This document shows, piece after piece, positions 11,624-21,361 of a stretch of DNA of 64,000 nucleotides. The translations under genes were made by a program, and so were the position numbers. The stretch comes from Ruminococcus sp. GTDB lineage: Bacteria; Bacillota; Clostridia; Oscillospirales; Ruminococcaceae. How positions within the stretch are numbered: position 1 is the stretch's first letter; every line of letters begins with the position of its first letter. The DNA lies in assembly GCA_029062165.1 (NCBI GenBank), contig JAIDQQ010000020.1:1-64000 (forward strand), given 5' to 3'. The notes under the pieces are model-generated. The model was given only the letters and a program-made list of their open reading frames with translations. It did no database searches and was not told the DNA's origin.

Positions 11624-11796
11624 AATATTTTTACTTCCTTTCATAATAAAATAATAATCCGGAGCAGGTATAATATTTGTGCAATATGCTGTTATGGTCT
11701 ATAAGGGAAAACACCAGTAGTTACCGTCAATATGTACAAAAAAATGATAATTTTTCAGAAATAAAGTTTAATATATTAATTTATAATATTATAAAG

Positions 11797-11824
11797 AACT
11801 GTACGGAAAAAAATCCGTACAGTT
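11797..11824 (-). terminator. Hairpin after mrp, possible terminator
   Basis: An 11-bp perfect stem (AACTGTACGGA/TCCGTACAGTT, 6-base loop) lies just beyond the mrp stop. The following minus-strand sequence CTTTATAATATT is only moderately T-rich, so termination is likely but not certain. Confidence 0.6.
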
Positions 11825-11831
11825 ATAATAA

Positions 11832-12653
11832 TCAGAGTTTTTCTATAGCGTCAACGGCATTTTCCAACCAATCGCCCTCAAAAAGTTCAATAGTTCCGTT
11901 GTCGCAGAGTTTTGCAAGGTCTGTACATACCGGAAGTTTAGCAAGTACCGGAATACCGTATTTTTCCGCTACCTCGTCGACGTGACTTTCACCAAATACA
12001 TTTATTTTCTTGCCACAGTCCGGACACTCGTAATAACTCATATTTTCAATGATTCCAATAATCGGAATATTCATCATCTGAGCCATTTTAACAGCTTTTC
12101 CGACTATCATAGAAACAAGTTCCTGCGGAGATGTCACAATAACTATACCATCTACCGGCAGTGACTGGAATACTGTAAGCGGTACATCACCAGTTCCGGG
12201 GGGCATATCTACAAATAAATAGTCATCTTTCCAGATAACGTCCGTCCAGAACTGCTTTACCGTTCCGGCGATTATAGGACCTCTCCATACAACCGGTGCT
12301 GTTTCGTCTTCAAGCAGAATGTTTATTGACATTACATCAACACCCATTTTACTTTTTTTCGGGAAAATACCACTTTCGCATACGTCGGGCGAACCGTGTA
12401 CGCCGAAAGCAGTCGGCACTGACGGACCTGTTATATCGGCGTCGAGAATACCGACGTTTTTATTTCTTCTGTGCATACTTACCGCCAACAGTGAGGAAAT
12501 CATAGTTTTTCCGACACCACCCTTACCGCTGACAATGCCTATAACTTTACCTATTTCACTCATAGCATTAGGTTTTTCGATAAAACTCTGTGGCTTATTA
12601 CAGTTACCGGCACTCGCACAGCCTGAACAATCGTTATTGCATTCGTTTGACAT
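11832..12653 (-). CDS. mrp: Mrp/NBP35-family Fe-S cluster carrier ATPase
   Basis: P-loop ATPase that carries and inserts iron-sulfur clusters. The Walker A is the deviant type GKGGVGKT, with DADITGPS, PPGTGDVPL and a C-terminal CPDC cluster-binding pair. The N-terminus has an additional cysteine-rich tag (CNNDCSGCASAGNC). I place the start at the ATG 12653; a GTG three codons earlier is possible. It is the last gene of fhs-tsaE-tsaB-rpiB-upp-mrp, 18 bases after upp. A window rich in Fe-S enzymes (Hdr, Flx, Frd, aconitase) gives it obvious clients. Confidence 0.94.
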   Translation of the reverse strand: MSNECNNDCSGCASAGNCNKPQSFIEKPNAMSEIGKVIGIVSGKGGVGKTMISSLLAVSMHRRNKNVGILDADITGPSVPTAFGVHGSPDVCESGIFPKKSKMGVDVMSINILLEDETAPVVWRGPIIAGTVKQFWTDVIWKDDYLFVDMPPGTGDVPLTVFQSLPVDGIVIVTSPQELVSMIVGKAVKMAQMMNIPIIGIIENMSYYECPDCGKKINVFGESHVDEVAEKYGIPVLAKLPVCTDLAKLCDNGTIELFEGDWLENAVDAIEKL

Positions 12654-12671
12654 TTTAAACACTCCTTATAA

Positions 12672-13301
12672 TTATTTTGTACCGAACATTCTGTCACCGG
12701 CGTCGCCTATACCTGGTACTATGAATTTATCTTCATTCAGACATTTATCTTCCGCACCGGCGTATATTTCGACATCAGGGTGTGCGGTCTGTACAGCCTC
12801 GACGCCCTCCGGTGAACAGATGATACACATAAACTTTATATGCTTTACTCCGAGTTTTTTAAGTTCGTCGATAGCTACACAGGCGGAATATCCTGTAGCG
12901 AGCATAGGGTCAATGATAATGCAGTCTCTTTCGGCTACATCGTCCGGAAGTTTCGCATAGTATTTTACAGCCTGATGTGTTACAGGGTCACGGAAAAGCC
13001 CGATATGTCCGATTTTGGCAGCCGGTACGAGTGCGGTTACGCCCTCTACCATGCCGAGACCTGCTCTTAAAATCGGTACAAATGCGAGTTTTCTTCCTGA
13101 AATTACTTTCGTCTTTGCTACTGCTACAGGCGTTTCAAGTTCGATTTCCTTTAAAGGCAAATCTCTTGTAGCCTCGTAACATATAAACATAGCAGTTTCC
13201 GAAACAAGTTCACGAAATTCTTTTGAACCGGTGTTCTTGTCTCTCATAAGTGAAATTTTATGCTGAACAAGTGGGTGGTCAATAATGTGTAAAGCTCCCA
13301 T
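12672..13301 (-). CDS. upp: Uracil phosphoribosyltransferase
   Basis: Salvages uracil to UMP with PRPP. At 209 residues it has the normal length. The type I PRTase features are present: [10 protein letters not shown] (PRPP loop), AGLGMVEG and the C-terminal uracil-binding segment [21 protein letters not shown] stands before the ATG. It lies 34 bases after rpiB; ribose-5-phosphate from RpiB is the precursor of PRPP, so the neighbours are metabolically linked. Confidence 0.97.
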   Translation of the reverse strand: MGALHIIDHPLVQHKISLMRDKNTGSKEFRELVSETAMFICYEATRDLPLKEIELETPVAVAKTKVISGRKLAFVPILRAGLGMVEGVTALVPAAKIGHIGLFRDPVTHQAVKYYAKLPDDVAERDCIIIDPMLATGYSACVAIDELKKLGVKHIKFMCIICSPEGVEAVQTAHPDVEIYAGAEDKCLNEDKFIVPGIGDAGDRMFGTK

Positions 13302-13335
13302 AATTCAGTACCTCCTTTATATTTTAACCTGATTA

Positions 13336-14025
13336 TTACAGATTATTATTTTCTATATCGGTGATAAGGTCAATTCTCCGCTGATGTCTGCCACCCTCGA
13401 AACCGGTAGTCAGGAAAATTTCAGCGAGTTCCACAGCGAGACCGTTTCCGATAACTCTCGCACCCATACACATAACATTTGCGTCATTATGCAGACGTGT
13501 AAATTTTGCGGAAAAAGAATCAGAACACAATGCAGAACGTATACCTTTTATCTTGTTTGATGCCATTGACATTCCTATACCAGTACCGCATATCAGTATA
13601 CCCTTTTCGCAGTTACCGGAAATTATCTCGTCGCATACTGCCTTTGCGATTACCGGATAGTCACAGGACTGACCGTCCGTACCCATATCCTTAAATTCAA
13701 AACCTTTTTCCTTAAGTGCTTCAATGACAGCCTTTTTCATATCCACACCGGCGTGGTCACAACCTATTGCAATCATTTTATAACCCTCCCATTTCATTGG
13801 TATTATATGATTTTTATTTTTCATATCAGAAATAATCCTGTCTGCTATTTCTTCAGCGGAACAGTTATCATCAAGCCCGACTAAATCGCACCAGTAAATA
13901 TAATCCGAAACATTTACAAGACCTGTTTCTTTTTCCAGTACGTCAAGCCAGTAATCATTATCTTCCTCTGAAAATTCACAGTCGTATATTTTTCTGACAG
14001 TTTCACGGATTTCAGATTCTGTCAT
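13336..14025 (-). CDS. rpiB: Ribose-5-phosphate isomerase B with an 83-residue N-terminal extension
   Basis: Interconverts ribose-5-phosphate and ribulose-5-phosphate. The RpiB domain begins at M84 (MIAIGCDHAGVDMK) and runs to the end with CGTGIGMSMASNK (the active-site cysteine loop) and GFEGGRHQRRI. The first 83 residues are an acidic, probably helical domain that I do not recognise. Two starts are credible. The ATG at 14025 overlaps the tsaB stop and has GGAGG 10 bases upstream. The ATG at 13776, just where normal RpiB begins, has its own GGGAGG 8 bases upstream and would give a standard 146-residue enzyme. The gene may yield a fusion, the short enzyme, or both. Confidence 0.9.
   Translation of the reverse strand: MTESEIRETVRKIYDCEFSEEDNDYWLDVLEKETGLVNVSDYIYWCDLVGLDDNCSAEEIADRIISDMKNKNHIIPMKWEGYKMIAIGCDHAGVDMKKAVIEALKEKGFEFKDMGTDGQSCDYPVIAKAVCDEIISGNCEKGILICGTGIGMSMASNKIKGIRSALCSDSFSAKFTRLHNDANVMCMGARVIGNGLAVELAEIFLTTGFEGGRHQRRIDLITDIENNNL
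13776..13792 (-). promoter_or_regulatory. Internal ribosome-binding site and start inside the rpiB frame
   Basis: On the minus strand GGGAGG is followed after 8 bases by ATG (13776-13774), in frame with the longer gene and at the canonical N-terminus of RpiB. Confidence 0.6.
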
Positions 14026-14708
14026 CTGTTTTTTTCCTCCAAATCCTTTTCCGCCTTTACTTTCTGTAAATACGATACTTCCAGTTTATCGGGTGAAATT
14101 TCATTTTCCGAAAGTGATGCGATACATATTCCGCAAGCGTTCTGTAATCTGCTTTGCGGTGGTGCTATAAATAATCTCGGTGACTGGTAATCCGTAAAGA
14201 AATCGCCTGCACCGTCGCCACATAGTAGTACGTCCGTACCGTTAAACGCAAGAAATTCCGCTAATTCGTCACGGCTTATAATGGATTCGTCGCAAATACT
14301 TTCAAGTGAATAGCCGTCACTTCTGTATGAGCAGGTGTAAACCAGTTCGCCCCTTGCTTTCATGACCGCACATATAGTACCGTGAAAAGCCACGTTATTA
14401 TATGCAAGTCCTTTCAGCGTGGAAACTCCTGTACATTTACAGTCCAGTGCGAAGCACATAGCCTTTACACCGGCGACACCTATTCTTAGACCGGTATATG
14501 ACCCCGGACCATTTGCGACGGCTATTCTGTCTATATCAGACATATTTTTTCCGACATCTGATAACATATTCTTTATCATAGGCATTATCACCTGTGAATG
14601 CGTTTTTTGAGTATACAGTGTACTTTCGGCAACGAAAGTTTCCGTTTTCGTATCGAACAGTGCGGAAGATGCAGTTTTTCCAGATGTATCTATTCCGAGT
14701 ATCAACAA
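14022..14708 (-). CDS. tsaB: tRNA threonylcarbamoyladenosine modification protein TsaB
   Basis: Dimerisation partner of TsaD in synthesis of t6A37 in ANN-decoding tRNAs. The ASKHA-type fold is shown by LGIDTSGKTASSAL at the N-terminus and VANGPGSYTGLRIGV (about residues 65-79), diagnostic of TsaB. Length 228 matches the family. There is no ATG at the beginning: it starts with TTG at 14708 (or the adjacent TTG at 14705), overlapping the end of tsaE, so translation is probably coupled. It overlaps the downstream rpiB reading frame by 4 bases. Confidence 0.94.
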   Translation of the reverse strand: MLILGIDTSGKTASSALFDTKTETFVAESTLYTQKTHSQVIMPMIKNMLSDVGKNMSDIDRIAVANGPGSYTGLRIGVAGVKAMCFALDCKCTGVSTLKGLAYNNVAFHGTICAVMKARGELVYTCSYRSDGYSLESICDESIISRDELAEFLAFNGTDVLLCGDGAGDFFTDYQSPRLFIAPPQSRLQNACGICIASLSENEISPDKLEVSYLQKVKAEKDLEEKNR

Positions 14709-15130
14709 AATCTTTCACCACCTTCGATAATAATTTCCCTGTCGGTATCGTTTATGACGTTTATCGTTATATTTATAGTATTTTCCGGCAGAAAGTCAAT
14801 AATATTTTCTGACCACTCTATAACCGCAATATTTTCCTCAAACGGATAGTCAAAAAAACCTGTCGATTCAAGCCCGTCTTCAGTCTGTATGCGGTACATA
14901 TCGAAGTGGTACAGAGTTATATTTTCGCCCTGATACTCGTTGACAAGTGCAAACGTTGGAGAAGATACACAGTCACCCAGTCCGAGACCGGTAGCAATTC
15001 CACGTGTAAATGTAGTCTTACCTGCTCCGAGACCACCTTTATATATAATCATATCGCCTGACTGTAATTTTTTACCTATTTTTTCAGCGACTTTAATAGT
15101 TTCTTCTGGTGTGTGTGTTATAACTCTCAT
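14702..15130 (-). CDS. tsaE: tRNA threonylcarbamoyladenosine modification ATPase TsaE
   Basis: Small P-loop ATPase of the t6A complex with TsaB and TsaD. The Walker A is GGLGAGKTTFTRGIATGLG, followed by SPTFALVNEYQG and HFDMYR, the standard TsaE order. The normal family length of about 142 residues is obtained from the ATG at 15130 (MRVITHTPEET). That start lies one base beyond the fhs stop (TGATATG), so the two genes are probably coupled; the ribosome-binding site is weak. Confidence 0.94.
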   Translation of the reverse strand: MRVITHTPEETIKVAEKIGKKLQSGDMIIYKGGLGAGKTTFTRGIATGLGLGDCVSSPTFALVNEYQGENITLYHFDMYRIQTEDGLESTGFFDYPFEENIAVIEWSENIIDFLPENTINITINVINDTDREIIIEGGERFC

Positions 15131-15131
15131 A

Positions 15132-16805
15132 TCAGAAAAGCCCCGTAATATTACCGTTTTCGTCGCAGTCAATGTTGAATGCCGACGGTTTTTTAGGCAG
15201 TCCAGGCATTGTAAGAATATCGCCTGTATAGATTACTATGAAACCTGCTCCGGAAGAAAGTTTAGCATCACGGACTGTTATTTTAAAGTTTTCCGGTTTG
15301 CCGAGAAGTGCCGGATTATCCGAAAGTGAATACTGTGTCTTAGCGATACATACCGGTAACTGTCCGAAACCTATACTTTCGATTTCTTTTATAGCCTTTT
15401 CAGCCTGTGCGGTATATATAACGCCGTCTGCACGGTATATTTCATGTGCAATAATTTCTGTTTTTTCCTTTACGGAAAGTTTTTCGTCATAGATAGGTGC
15501 GAAATTATTTTCTGTTTCGGAATCAATTACAGTACATACTTTTTCAGCGAGGTCAATGCCACCCTCACCGCCTTTTGCGAAAACTTCACACATAGAGACT
15601 TCAACACCCATTTCTGCACAGAAATCCTCTATGAATTTTACTTCATTATCGGTATCAGTTCCGAATCTGTTCACGGCTACTACTACAGGTACGTTATATT
15701 TCTGCATATTTTCGATATGGGTCTTAAGATTTACGATACCTTTTTCAAGTGCCGGTACATTTTCCGCTGACAGTTCAGCTATTGCGACACCACCATTATA
15801 TTTCAAGGCTCTTATAGTCGCAACAAGTACCACGCATGACGGCTTCAGATTTCCGTAACGACACTTTATATCAAAGAATTTTTCAGCACCTAAATCAGAA
15901 CCGAAACCGGCTTCTGTAATGCAGTAGTCGCCGAGTTTGAGGGCAAGTTTAGTAGCTCTCAACGAGTTACAGCCGTGTGCGATATTCGCAAAAGGTCCGC
16001 CGTGTATGAATGCCGGATTATTTTCAAGTGTCTGAACAAGATTAGGTTTAAGAGCGTCTTTAAGAAGTGCAGTCATAGCACCGCATACGCCTAACTGTTC
16101 AGCGAAAACCGGTACACCGTCGAGATTATACGCAACGAGTATATTTCCGAGACGTTTTTTCAGGTCTGCAATATCGGAAGCAAGACATAGTATAGCCATT
16201 ATTTCCGAAGCAACCGTTATATTGAATCCGTCTTCACGAGGTACACCGTTTAACTTTCCGCCCAGACCTATGACAATATTTCTTAAAGCTCTGTCATTCA
16301 TATCCATACAGCGTTTAAACATAATGCGTCGCTGGTCAATGCGGAGTTCATTTCCCTGTTGGATATGATTATCAATCACCGCACACAGAAGATTATTAGC
16401 AGAAGTTATAGCGTGCATATCTCCTGTAAAGTGCAGGTTTATATCTTCCATAGGTACTACCTGTGCATATCCACCACCGGCAGCACCGCCTTTTATTCCG
16501 AATACCGGACCTAATGACGGTTCACGTAAAGCAAGTACCGCATTTTTACCGATTCTGCCCATAGCTTCGGCGAGACCGGCACTTACAGTAGTTTTGCCTT
16601 CTCCTGCCGGTGTAGGATTGATAGCCGTGACAAGTATTAATTTACCGTCCTGTTTACCGGCAAGTCTGGAATATAATTTTTCCGAAACTTTCGCCTTATA
16701 ATGTCCGTATGGTTCGAGGTCATCGTAATCTATGCCGACTGTTTCGGCGATTTCATTAATATATTTCATTTCCGCACTCTGTGCGATTTCTATATCAGAT
16801 AACAT
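15132..16805 (-). CDS. fhs: Formate-tetrahydrofolate ligase
   Basis: ATP-dependent synthesis of 10-formyl-THF from formate, feeding purine synthesis and one-carbon metabolism. The 557-residue product has the ATP loop TPAGEGKTT, the [28 protein letters not shown] substrate region (about residues 100-125) and [14 protein letters not shown] place the start at the ATG 16805, with GGAGG 7 bases before it. First gene of the fhs-tsaE-tsaB-rpiB-upp-mrp operon. No other Wood-Ljungdahl genes are nearby, so acetogenesis is not indicated. Confidence 0.97.
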   Translation of the reverse strand: MLSDIEIAQSAEMKYINEIAETVGIDYDDLEPYGHYKAKVSEKLYSRLAGKQDGKLILVTAINPTPAGEGKTTVSAGLAEAMGRIGKNAVLALREPSLGPVFGIKGGAAGGGYAQVVPMEDINLHFTGDMHAITSANNLLCAVIDNHIQQGNELRIDQRRIMFKRCMDMNDRALRNIVIGLGGKLNGVPREDGFNITVASEIMAILCLASDIADLKKRLGNILVAYNLDGVPVFAEQLGVCGAMTALLKDALKPNLVQTLENNPAFIHGGPFANIAHGCNSLRATKLALKLGDYCITEAGFGSDLGAEKFFDIKCRYGNLKPSCVVLVATIRALKYNGGVAIAELSAENVPALEKGIVNLKTHIENMQKYNVPVVVAVNRFGTDTDNEVKFIEDFCAEMGVEVSMCEVFAKGGEGGIDLAEKVCTVIDSETENNFAPIYDEKLSVKEKTEIIAHEIYRADGVIYTAQAEKAIKEIESIGFGQLPVCIAKTQYSLSDNPALLGKPENFKITVRDAKLSSGAGFIVIYTGDILTMPGLPKKPSAFNIDCDENGNITGLF

Positions 16806-16846
16806 ATAAACTCCTCCTGATTTGAAAATTTTTTGACTACAGTAAT

Positions 16847-16875
16847 ATTCTACCACATATCAGAAACAAATGCAA
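16847..16875 (-). promoter_or_regulatory. Possible fhs operon promoter
   Basis: Minus strand TTGCAT, 17-base spacer, TAGAAT, about 45 bases upstream of the fhs ATG. Moderate match. Confidence 0.45.
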
Positions 16876-16890
16876 GTATTAATTTCAGGA

Positions 16891-16919
16891 TTGACAAAAC
16901 GTTCCGTATATATTATAAT
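16891..16919 (+). promoter_or_regulatory. Consensus promoter of the sodium/solute symporter
   Basis: TTGACA (16891-16896), 17-base spacer, TATAAT (16914-16919): a perfect vegetative promoter. About 70 bases of leader precede the ATG at 16989. Confidence 0.8.
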
Positions 16920-16988
16920 AAAATTACACTTCTTTAAACTATTAAGGCTTTAAAGCAGTGAATTTTTACAGATTGGAGAAGTTTTTAA

Positions 16989-18551
16989 ATGAAAACAGCA
17001 ACTCTTGTTATTCTCGCCGTGTACGTGTTAGTAATGGTGGGAATAGGTTTCTACACTTCCCGACTGACGAAATCTACAGACGATTTCATGTTAGGCGGTA
17101 GAAGTGTAGGTGGCTGGCTGACAGCCTTTTCCTATGGTACTACTTATTTTTCGGCGGTAGTATTCATAGGCTATGCCGGTCAGTTCGGCTGGATGTATGG
17201 CGTATCTGCTTCTTGGGTGGGAATAGGTAACGCTATAATAGGTAGTCTGATACCGTTTTTCCTTATCGGTAAACGTACCCGTCTGATGTCGAATCACCTC
17301 AATGCAAAGACTATGCCGGAATTTTTCGAGTACCGTTTCAACTCAAAGTCACTTAAAACCGCCTCTGCCGTAATAGTGTTCATATTCCTGATACCTTATA
17401 CCGCTTCTGTATATAACGGATTGTCAAGACTTTTCGGAATGGTATTCGATTTCGGCGAGAACGGTTCTACAGTGATAATTATTGCAATGGCTGTACTTTC
17501 CGCAATATACGTAATGTTAGGCGGATACAAGGCGACGGCTCTTAACGATTTCTTTCAGGGAATTATTATGTTAATAGGTATCGCAACGGTTGTAGCACTG
17601 ACTGTCAAGACTAAAGGCGGTTTTTCAAGTGCCATAGAACAGCTTTCGGAAATAGCCGATACTGAAAAACTTGGCTCTTTAACAGGTCCTGACCCGATAA
17701 ATCTTTTAGGTGTTGTAATACTCACATCATTAGGTACGTGGGGACTTCCGCAGATGGTACAGAAATTCTACGCCATAAAAGACGAACAGGCTATTAAAAA
17801 AGGTGCTATAATTTCAACATTCTTCGCACTGGTAGTCGCCGGAGGTTCTTATTTTATGGGAGGTTTCGTAAGGCTTTACTGTACTCTTGACCCTAACGAA
17901 TCCGGAAAAGATTTCATTGAAACAGTAAACGGCAAACCGGTATACGATACAATGGTACCTGCTCTTCTTCAGAAAGCATTACCGAGTGTATTAATAGGAC
18001 TGGTTGTGGTACTCGTACTTTCCGCATCTCTTTCAACTCTCTCTTCACTGGTTCTTACATCGAGTTCCACTCTCACTAACGATTTAATAAAACCTCACGT
18101 GAAAAATTTTACGGATAAAAAACAAATGACAGTAATGCGTGTATTTATAGGAGTTTTCCTGCTTATTTCCGTAATTATTGCCTGTAACAAAAACGCCTCT
18201 ATTTCAACGCTTATGTCGTATTCGTGGGGTGCATTGTCGGGAGCGTTTTTAGGTCCTTTCCTGTACGGACTTTTCATGAAAAAAGCTACAAAAACTGCCT
18301 GCTGGGCGAGTTTCTGTACTGGTATAGGAATAAGTATTATACATATGCTTCTGTTCAGTATGAATATTTCCGCATTCGACGGCGTGAAACAATCAGTCAT
18401 TGATATGGGTCTGAAAATAAATCTTCTTTCACCTATTAATGCCGGTGCATTTGCTATGATTATATCGCTTATTATCGTACCGGTTGTAAGCAGTTTCACA
18501 AAAGCCCCCGAAGAAAAAGTTGTAGAAAATGCATTCAGTGTAATAAAATAA
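16989..18551 (+). CDS. Sodium/solute symporter (SSS family)
   Basis: Integral membrane Na+-coupled uptake protein with about 13 membrane segments over 520 residues. The family signature is clear: DDFMLGGRSVGGWLTAFSYG near the N-terminus, a G-rich second helix (GYAGQFGWMYG), and GGYKATALNDFFQG in the middle. SSS members take up proline, pantothenate, sugars, sialic acid or other solutes; the sequence resembles the PutP-like branch but I cannot assign a substrate. It is a single-gene unit, convergent with an intracellular GH5 glucanase gene. Confidence 0.9.
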   Translation: MKTATLVILAVYVLVMVGIGFYTSRLTKSTDDFMLGGRSVGGWLTAFSYGTTYFSAVVFIGYAGQFGWMYGVSASWVGIGNAIIGSLIPFFLIGKRTRLMSNHLNAKTMPEFFEYRFNSKSLKTASAVIVFIFLIPYTASVYNGLSRLFGMVFDFGENGSTVIIIAMAVLSAIYVMLGGYKATALNDFFQGIIMLIGIATVVALTVKTKGGFSSAIEQLSEIADTEKLGSLTGPDPINLLGVVILTSLGTWGLPQMVQKFYAIKDEQAIKKGAIISTFFALVVAGGSYFMGGFVRLYCTLDPNESGKDFIETVNGKPVYDTMVPALLQKALPSVLIGLVVVLVLSASLSTLSSLVLTSSSTLTNDLIKPHVKNFTDKKQMTVMRVFIGVFLLISVIIACNKNASISTLMSYSWGALSGAFLGPFLYGLFMKKATKTACWASFCTGIGISIIHMLLFSMNISAFDGVKQSVIDMGLKINLLSPINAGAFAMIISLIIVPVVSSFTKAPEEKVVENAFSVIK

Positions 18552-18554
18552 TAC

Positions 18555-18595
18555 AAAAAGACTGTACAGTTTTTTCTGTACAGTCTTTGTTTTTA
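18555..18595. terminator. Strong terminator between symporter and GH5 genes
   Basis: A 13-bp perfect stem (AAAGACTGTACAG at 18557-18569 with CTGTACAGTCTTT at 18576-18588, loop TTTTTT), followed by a T-run on the plus strand. It probably also serves the convergent minus-strand gene. Confidence 0.92.
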
Positions 18596-19627
18596 CAGTT
18601 TTTCAGCGAGTTTTTTTCTTATGTTTTCGTCACTGATATTTATTATGCCGTAATCTTTTTCCTTGTAATTCCAGTAGGCACGACCGATACTGTATTTATC
18701 GAATACTGAACATATATCGGAAGTCCAGTTTATTTTAGAAGTATCGTCGGCGAGGTCAATAACTCCGTACTCACCACAGTAAAGCGGTATATTACGTTTT
18801 TCTGCCGTTTCAAGAGCAGGTTGGAAAAGAGTTTCAAAGAAATCCGGCGATATTTCCGTGAGATTTTCATTGTAAATCGCTCCGGCAAGCTGTGGTGAAA
18901 GTCGTTTACTTTCTTTTCTGTACTCCTCAATGTCCGCCGGATAGCCTATCCTGAAATCCGAGGGCATATTTTCAACCCAGTACGCTCCCTGATGTGTAAA
19001 TATAAGTGGTTCGTAGCTATGGAATGTATATACTACTTTATTGTCCTGTGGGTCTGCGAGTGCCGGAACACTTAACACGTTATTATACATAGTTCCGCCG
19101 AATATAATCCACGAATCCGGTGCAACTGTACGTATTTCACTTATCGTTTTAAGTGCTATGTTATTCCACGCCTCCGCTACCGACGGTTCTACGATTTCAT
19201 TCAGTAACTCAAATGCGACGGTATCATTATACTTTCCGTATCGTGTAGCTATCGTCTTCCATAATCTATAAAACCGTTCCTGAATTTTTTCGTCACGGAA
19301 AAATAAAGTCTTGTCGGTTTTGTCGAGAGGGTCAAAAGAATACCCGAATGCCTTATGTAAATCTATAATCATATGAAGATTATGTTTTCTGCACCATTCA
19401 AGACAGTTATCAAGATAATTATAACCGTCCTGTTTTATTGTACCGTCTTCTTCCTCGATAACAGGATAATCAACCGGTATTCTTACATGGTCAAGACCGA
19501 GTGAGGAAATATATTCAATATCGGATTCCGTAATAAAATTTCTGTAGTGATTTTCGGAAGTATCATCTGCCTGTGAGAGCCACCCACCGAGATTCACACC
19601 GTGCATGAAGCCTTTAAATGTACGCAT
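18593..19627 (-). CDS. Glycoside hydrolase family 5 (intracellular endoglucanase-like)
   Basis: GH5 enzymes hydrolyse beta-1,4-glucans and related polymers. The 344-residue protein is a lone catalytic domain: HGVNLGGWLSQ near the start, HVRIPVDYP, catalytic acid E144 in LLNEI, HSYEP, and nucleophile E286 in CGEYG. There is no signal peptide, membrane segment, carbohydrate-binding module or dockerin, so it should act in the cytoplasm on imported oligosaccharides. It has its own consensus promoter directly upstream. The family is certain; the substrate is not. Confidence 0.93.
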   Translation of the reverse strand: MRTFKGFMHGVNLGGWLSQADDTSENHYRNFITESDIEYISSLGLDHVRIPVDYPVIEEEDGTIKQDGYNYLDNCLEWCRKHNLHMIIDLHKAFGYSFDPLDKTDKTLFFRDEKIQERFYRLWKTIATRYGKYNDTVAFELLNEIVEPSVAEAWNNIALKTISEIRTVAPDSWIIFGGTMYNNVLSVPALADPQDNKVVYTFHSYEPLIFTHQGAYWVENMPSDFRIGYPADIEEYRKESKRLSPQLAGAIYNENLTEISPDFFETLFQPALETAEKRNIPLYCGEYGVIDLADDTSKINWTSDICSVFDKYSIGRAYWNYKEKDYGIINISDENIRKKLAEKL

Positions 19628-19656
19628 GAAATATCAGTCCTTTCTGATTTTTTCTG

Positions 19657-19685
19657 ATTATACCATATTTTTTCCGGCTTGTCAA
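19657..19685 (-). promoter_or_regulatory. Consensus promoter of the GH5 gene
   Basis: Minus strand TTGACA (19685-19680), 17-base spacer, TATAAT (19662-19657), 30 bases upstream of the GH5 ATG and just past the end of the sensor-kinase gene. Confidence 0.8.
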
Positions 19686-19690
19686 TAGTT

Positions 19691-20683
19691 TTAAACCGTC
19701 ACTTTGTAGAATCTTATTGTAAAAACCGCACCCGATTTATTTTCAGCTTTTATAGTACCGTTCTGTCGGGTGATAATCATTCTCGATAATGCAAGACCTA
19801 TCCCGAAACTGTTTTCGTCGGAGTGTTCACCCTTATAGAAGCGTTCAAAAATATGCGGTAAATCCTTTTCGGAAATGCCGTCGCCGGTATCGGATATGAT
19901 TATTTCAGTATAAAGCGGATTGTCTATAGCGTTTATCGTGATAGTACCGCCGGTGTGTGTATGTTCCATGCAGTTTTTGACGATATTTCCGATAGCTTCG
20001 GAAGTCCATGAAATATCGCCGGAAAAATTTCCGGAAGTGTTTATTATGAGTTTCTGTTCACGTAGTTCAATGGGTATAACCAGTGCTGAACATGATTTCT
20101 TTATCAGTTCCGAAAGTGATATGTTTTCCGTATGAAACTGTACAGTTCCGGCGTCGAGACGTGATATTTTCAGGAGCGTTGTTATAAGCCAGTCTATTCT
20201 TGACAGCATTTCATATAGTTTATGTGTTATAGTGAATTTTTTTTCTTCCGATAAATCCGGTTCTGAAAGCATAGTCAGGAGCAGGTTTATTGAAGTAAGT
20301 GGTGTCCGTAACTGGTGGGATATATCCGCTATCGAATCGGATAAATATATTTTATCGTCCTGTAGTGACTGCTTCTGATGTCGTAAGCGGTTTACCATTT
20401 TGTACAGTTCGTTCTGTAGTATGGCGAGTTCGCCCTCTTCGTACTTTTCAAGCATAACATCATTATCACTGTGAAGTATTCTGTCTATATCAAGTGCCAG
20501 TTCCGCAAAAAGTTTATAACGTTTTTTTACCGAAGCAATATATATAATCATAAATATCACGCATAATACAAGTGTTATGATACCGTATTTTATATCGAGA
20601 ATTGCAGTGAATACTGTCGCAAGTGCCGTTACTATACATTGTATAACAAAAATCCTGTGTACTTCATTATTCCGCATAATCAT
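19691..20683 (-). CDS. Two-component sensor histidine kinase
   Basis: Membrane sensor kinase of 330 residues. Two closely spaced membrane segments (about 12-30 and 33-50) leave almost no extracellular loop, as in intramembrane-sensing kinases. The DHp H-box is ISHQLRTPLTSI, followed by an N-box (IVKNCMEHT), GDGISEKDLP and FERFYKG and GIGLALS. The ATG overlaps the response-regulator stop (ATGA). Signal unknown. A short loop is typical of BceS-like kinases paired with ABC exporters, and a MacB-like exporter lies 4.7 kb upstream, but a link between them is only inference. Confidence 0.93.
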   Translation of the reverse strand: MIMRNNEVHRIFVIQCIVTALATVFTAILDIKYGIITLVLCVIFMIIYIASVKKRYKLFAELALDIDRILHSDNDVMLEKYEEGELAILQNELYKMVNRLRHQKQSLQDDKIYLSDSIADISHQLRTPLTSINLLLTMLSEPDLSEEKKFTITHKLYEMLSRIDWLITTLLKISRLDAGTVQFHTENISLSELIKKSCSALVIPIELREQKLIINTSGNFSGDISWTSEAIGNIVKNCMEHTHTGGTITINAIDNPLYTEIIISDTGDGISEKDLPHIFERFYKGEHSDENSFGIGLALSRMIITRQNGTIKAENKSGAVFTIRFYKVTV

Positions 20684-21351
20684 AAGTCAAGCCTGTATCC
20701 CATTCCACGTACTGTCTTTATTATTTCGGGTTTCTGAGGGTCTTTTTCTATTTTTTCACGAAGTCGTTTTATATATACGGTAAGCGTATTATCGTTGACA
20801 AATTCACCGGCGACATCCCATATAGTTTCAAGCAGACGTGTCCGTGTAAGAACCGTATTTTTATTATTTATGAAAACCAACAATAAACGATATTCCAGTG
20901 CCGAAAGAAATAAGTCTTTACCGTCCCGACTGGCTGTACCTCTTACTGTATCTACTGAAACGTCACCGATTTGTGTTATACCGCCGGAATTTCCTGTAAG
21001 TCTAAGAATATTCTTTATCCGTGAGACCAGTTCACGAGGGCGGAACGGTTTTGAAATATAGTCATCTGCACCGAGTTCAAAACCTGTCACTGTACTGTAC
21101 TCATCTCCGGAAGCCGTAAGGAAAATAACCGGTATATTATATTCTGACTTTATAGCGGAGCAGGTTGTGAAACCGTTACCGTCGGCAAGCATGATGTCAA
21201 GTAGTACAAGGTCAAACTGATTTTCCGAAAGAATTTCAAGGGCTTTTGACTGTCCGGAAGCGTGTTTAATGTCAAAACCCTCACGGCGTAGAAATTCCGT
21301 AAGATTTTCTATAATATTCTTATCGTCTTCAACAAGTAGTATTCTGTACAT
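20680..21351 (-). CDS. OmpR/PhoB-family response regulator
   Basis: Transcription factor of 223 residues: receiver domain (ILLVEDDKNI acidic pocket, phospho-acceptor Asp in LVLLDIML, Lys in DDYISKPF) followed by a C-terminal winged-helix DNA-binding domain (residues about 125-223, ending in VRGMGYRLDL). It follows the C11 protease gene by 10 bases and overlaps the kinase gene, so the three form one operon. Confidence 0.95.
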   Translation of the reverse strand: MYRILLVEDDKNIIENLTEFLRREGFDIKHASGQSKALEILSENQFDLVLLDIMLADGNGFTTCSAIKSEYNIPVIFLTASGDEYSTVTGFELGADDYISKPFRPRELVSRIKNILRLTGNSGGITQIGDVSVDTVRGTASRDGKDLFLSALEYRLLLVFINNKNTVLTRTRLLETIWDVAGEFVNDNTLTVYIKRLREKIEKDPQKPEIIKTVRGMGYRLDL

Positions 21352-21361
21352 AATAAACTCC

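Noticed and set aside
15132..16805. Wood-Ljungdahl acetogenesis cluster based on fhs
   Set aside because: fhs stands with tRNA-modification and nucleotide genes, and no folD, metF, acs or cdh gene is close; fhs alone is common in Firmicutes.
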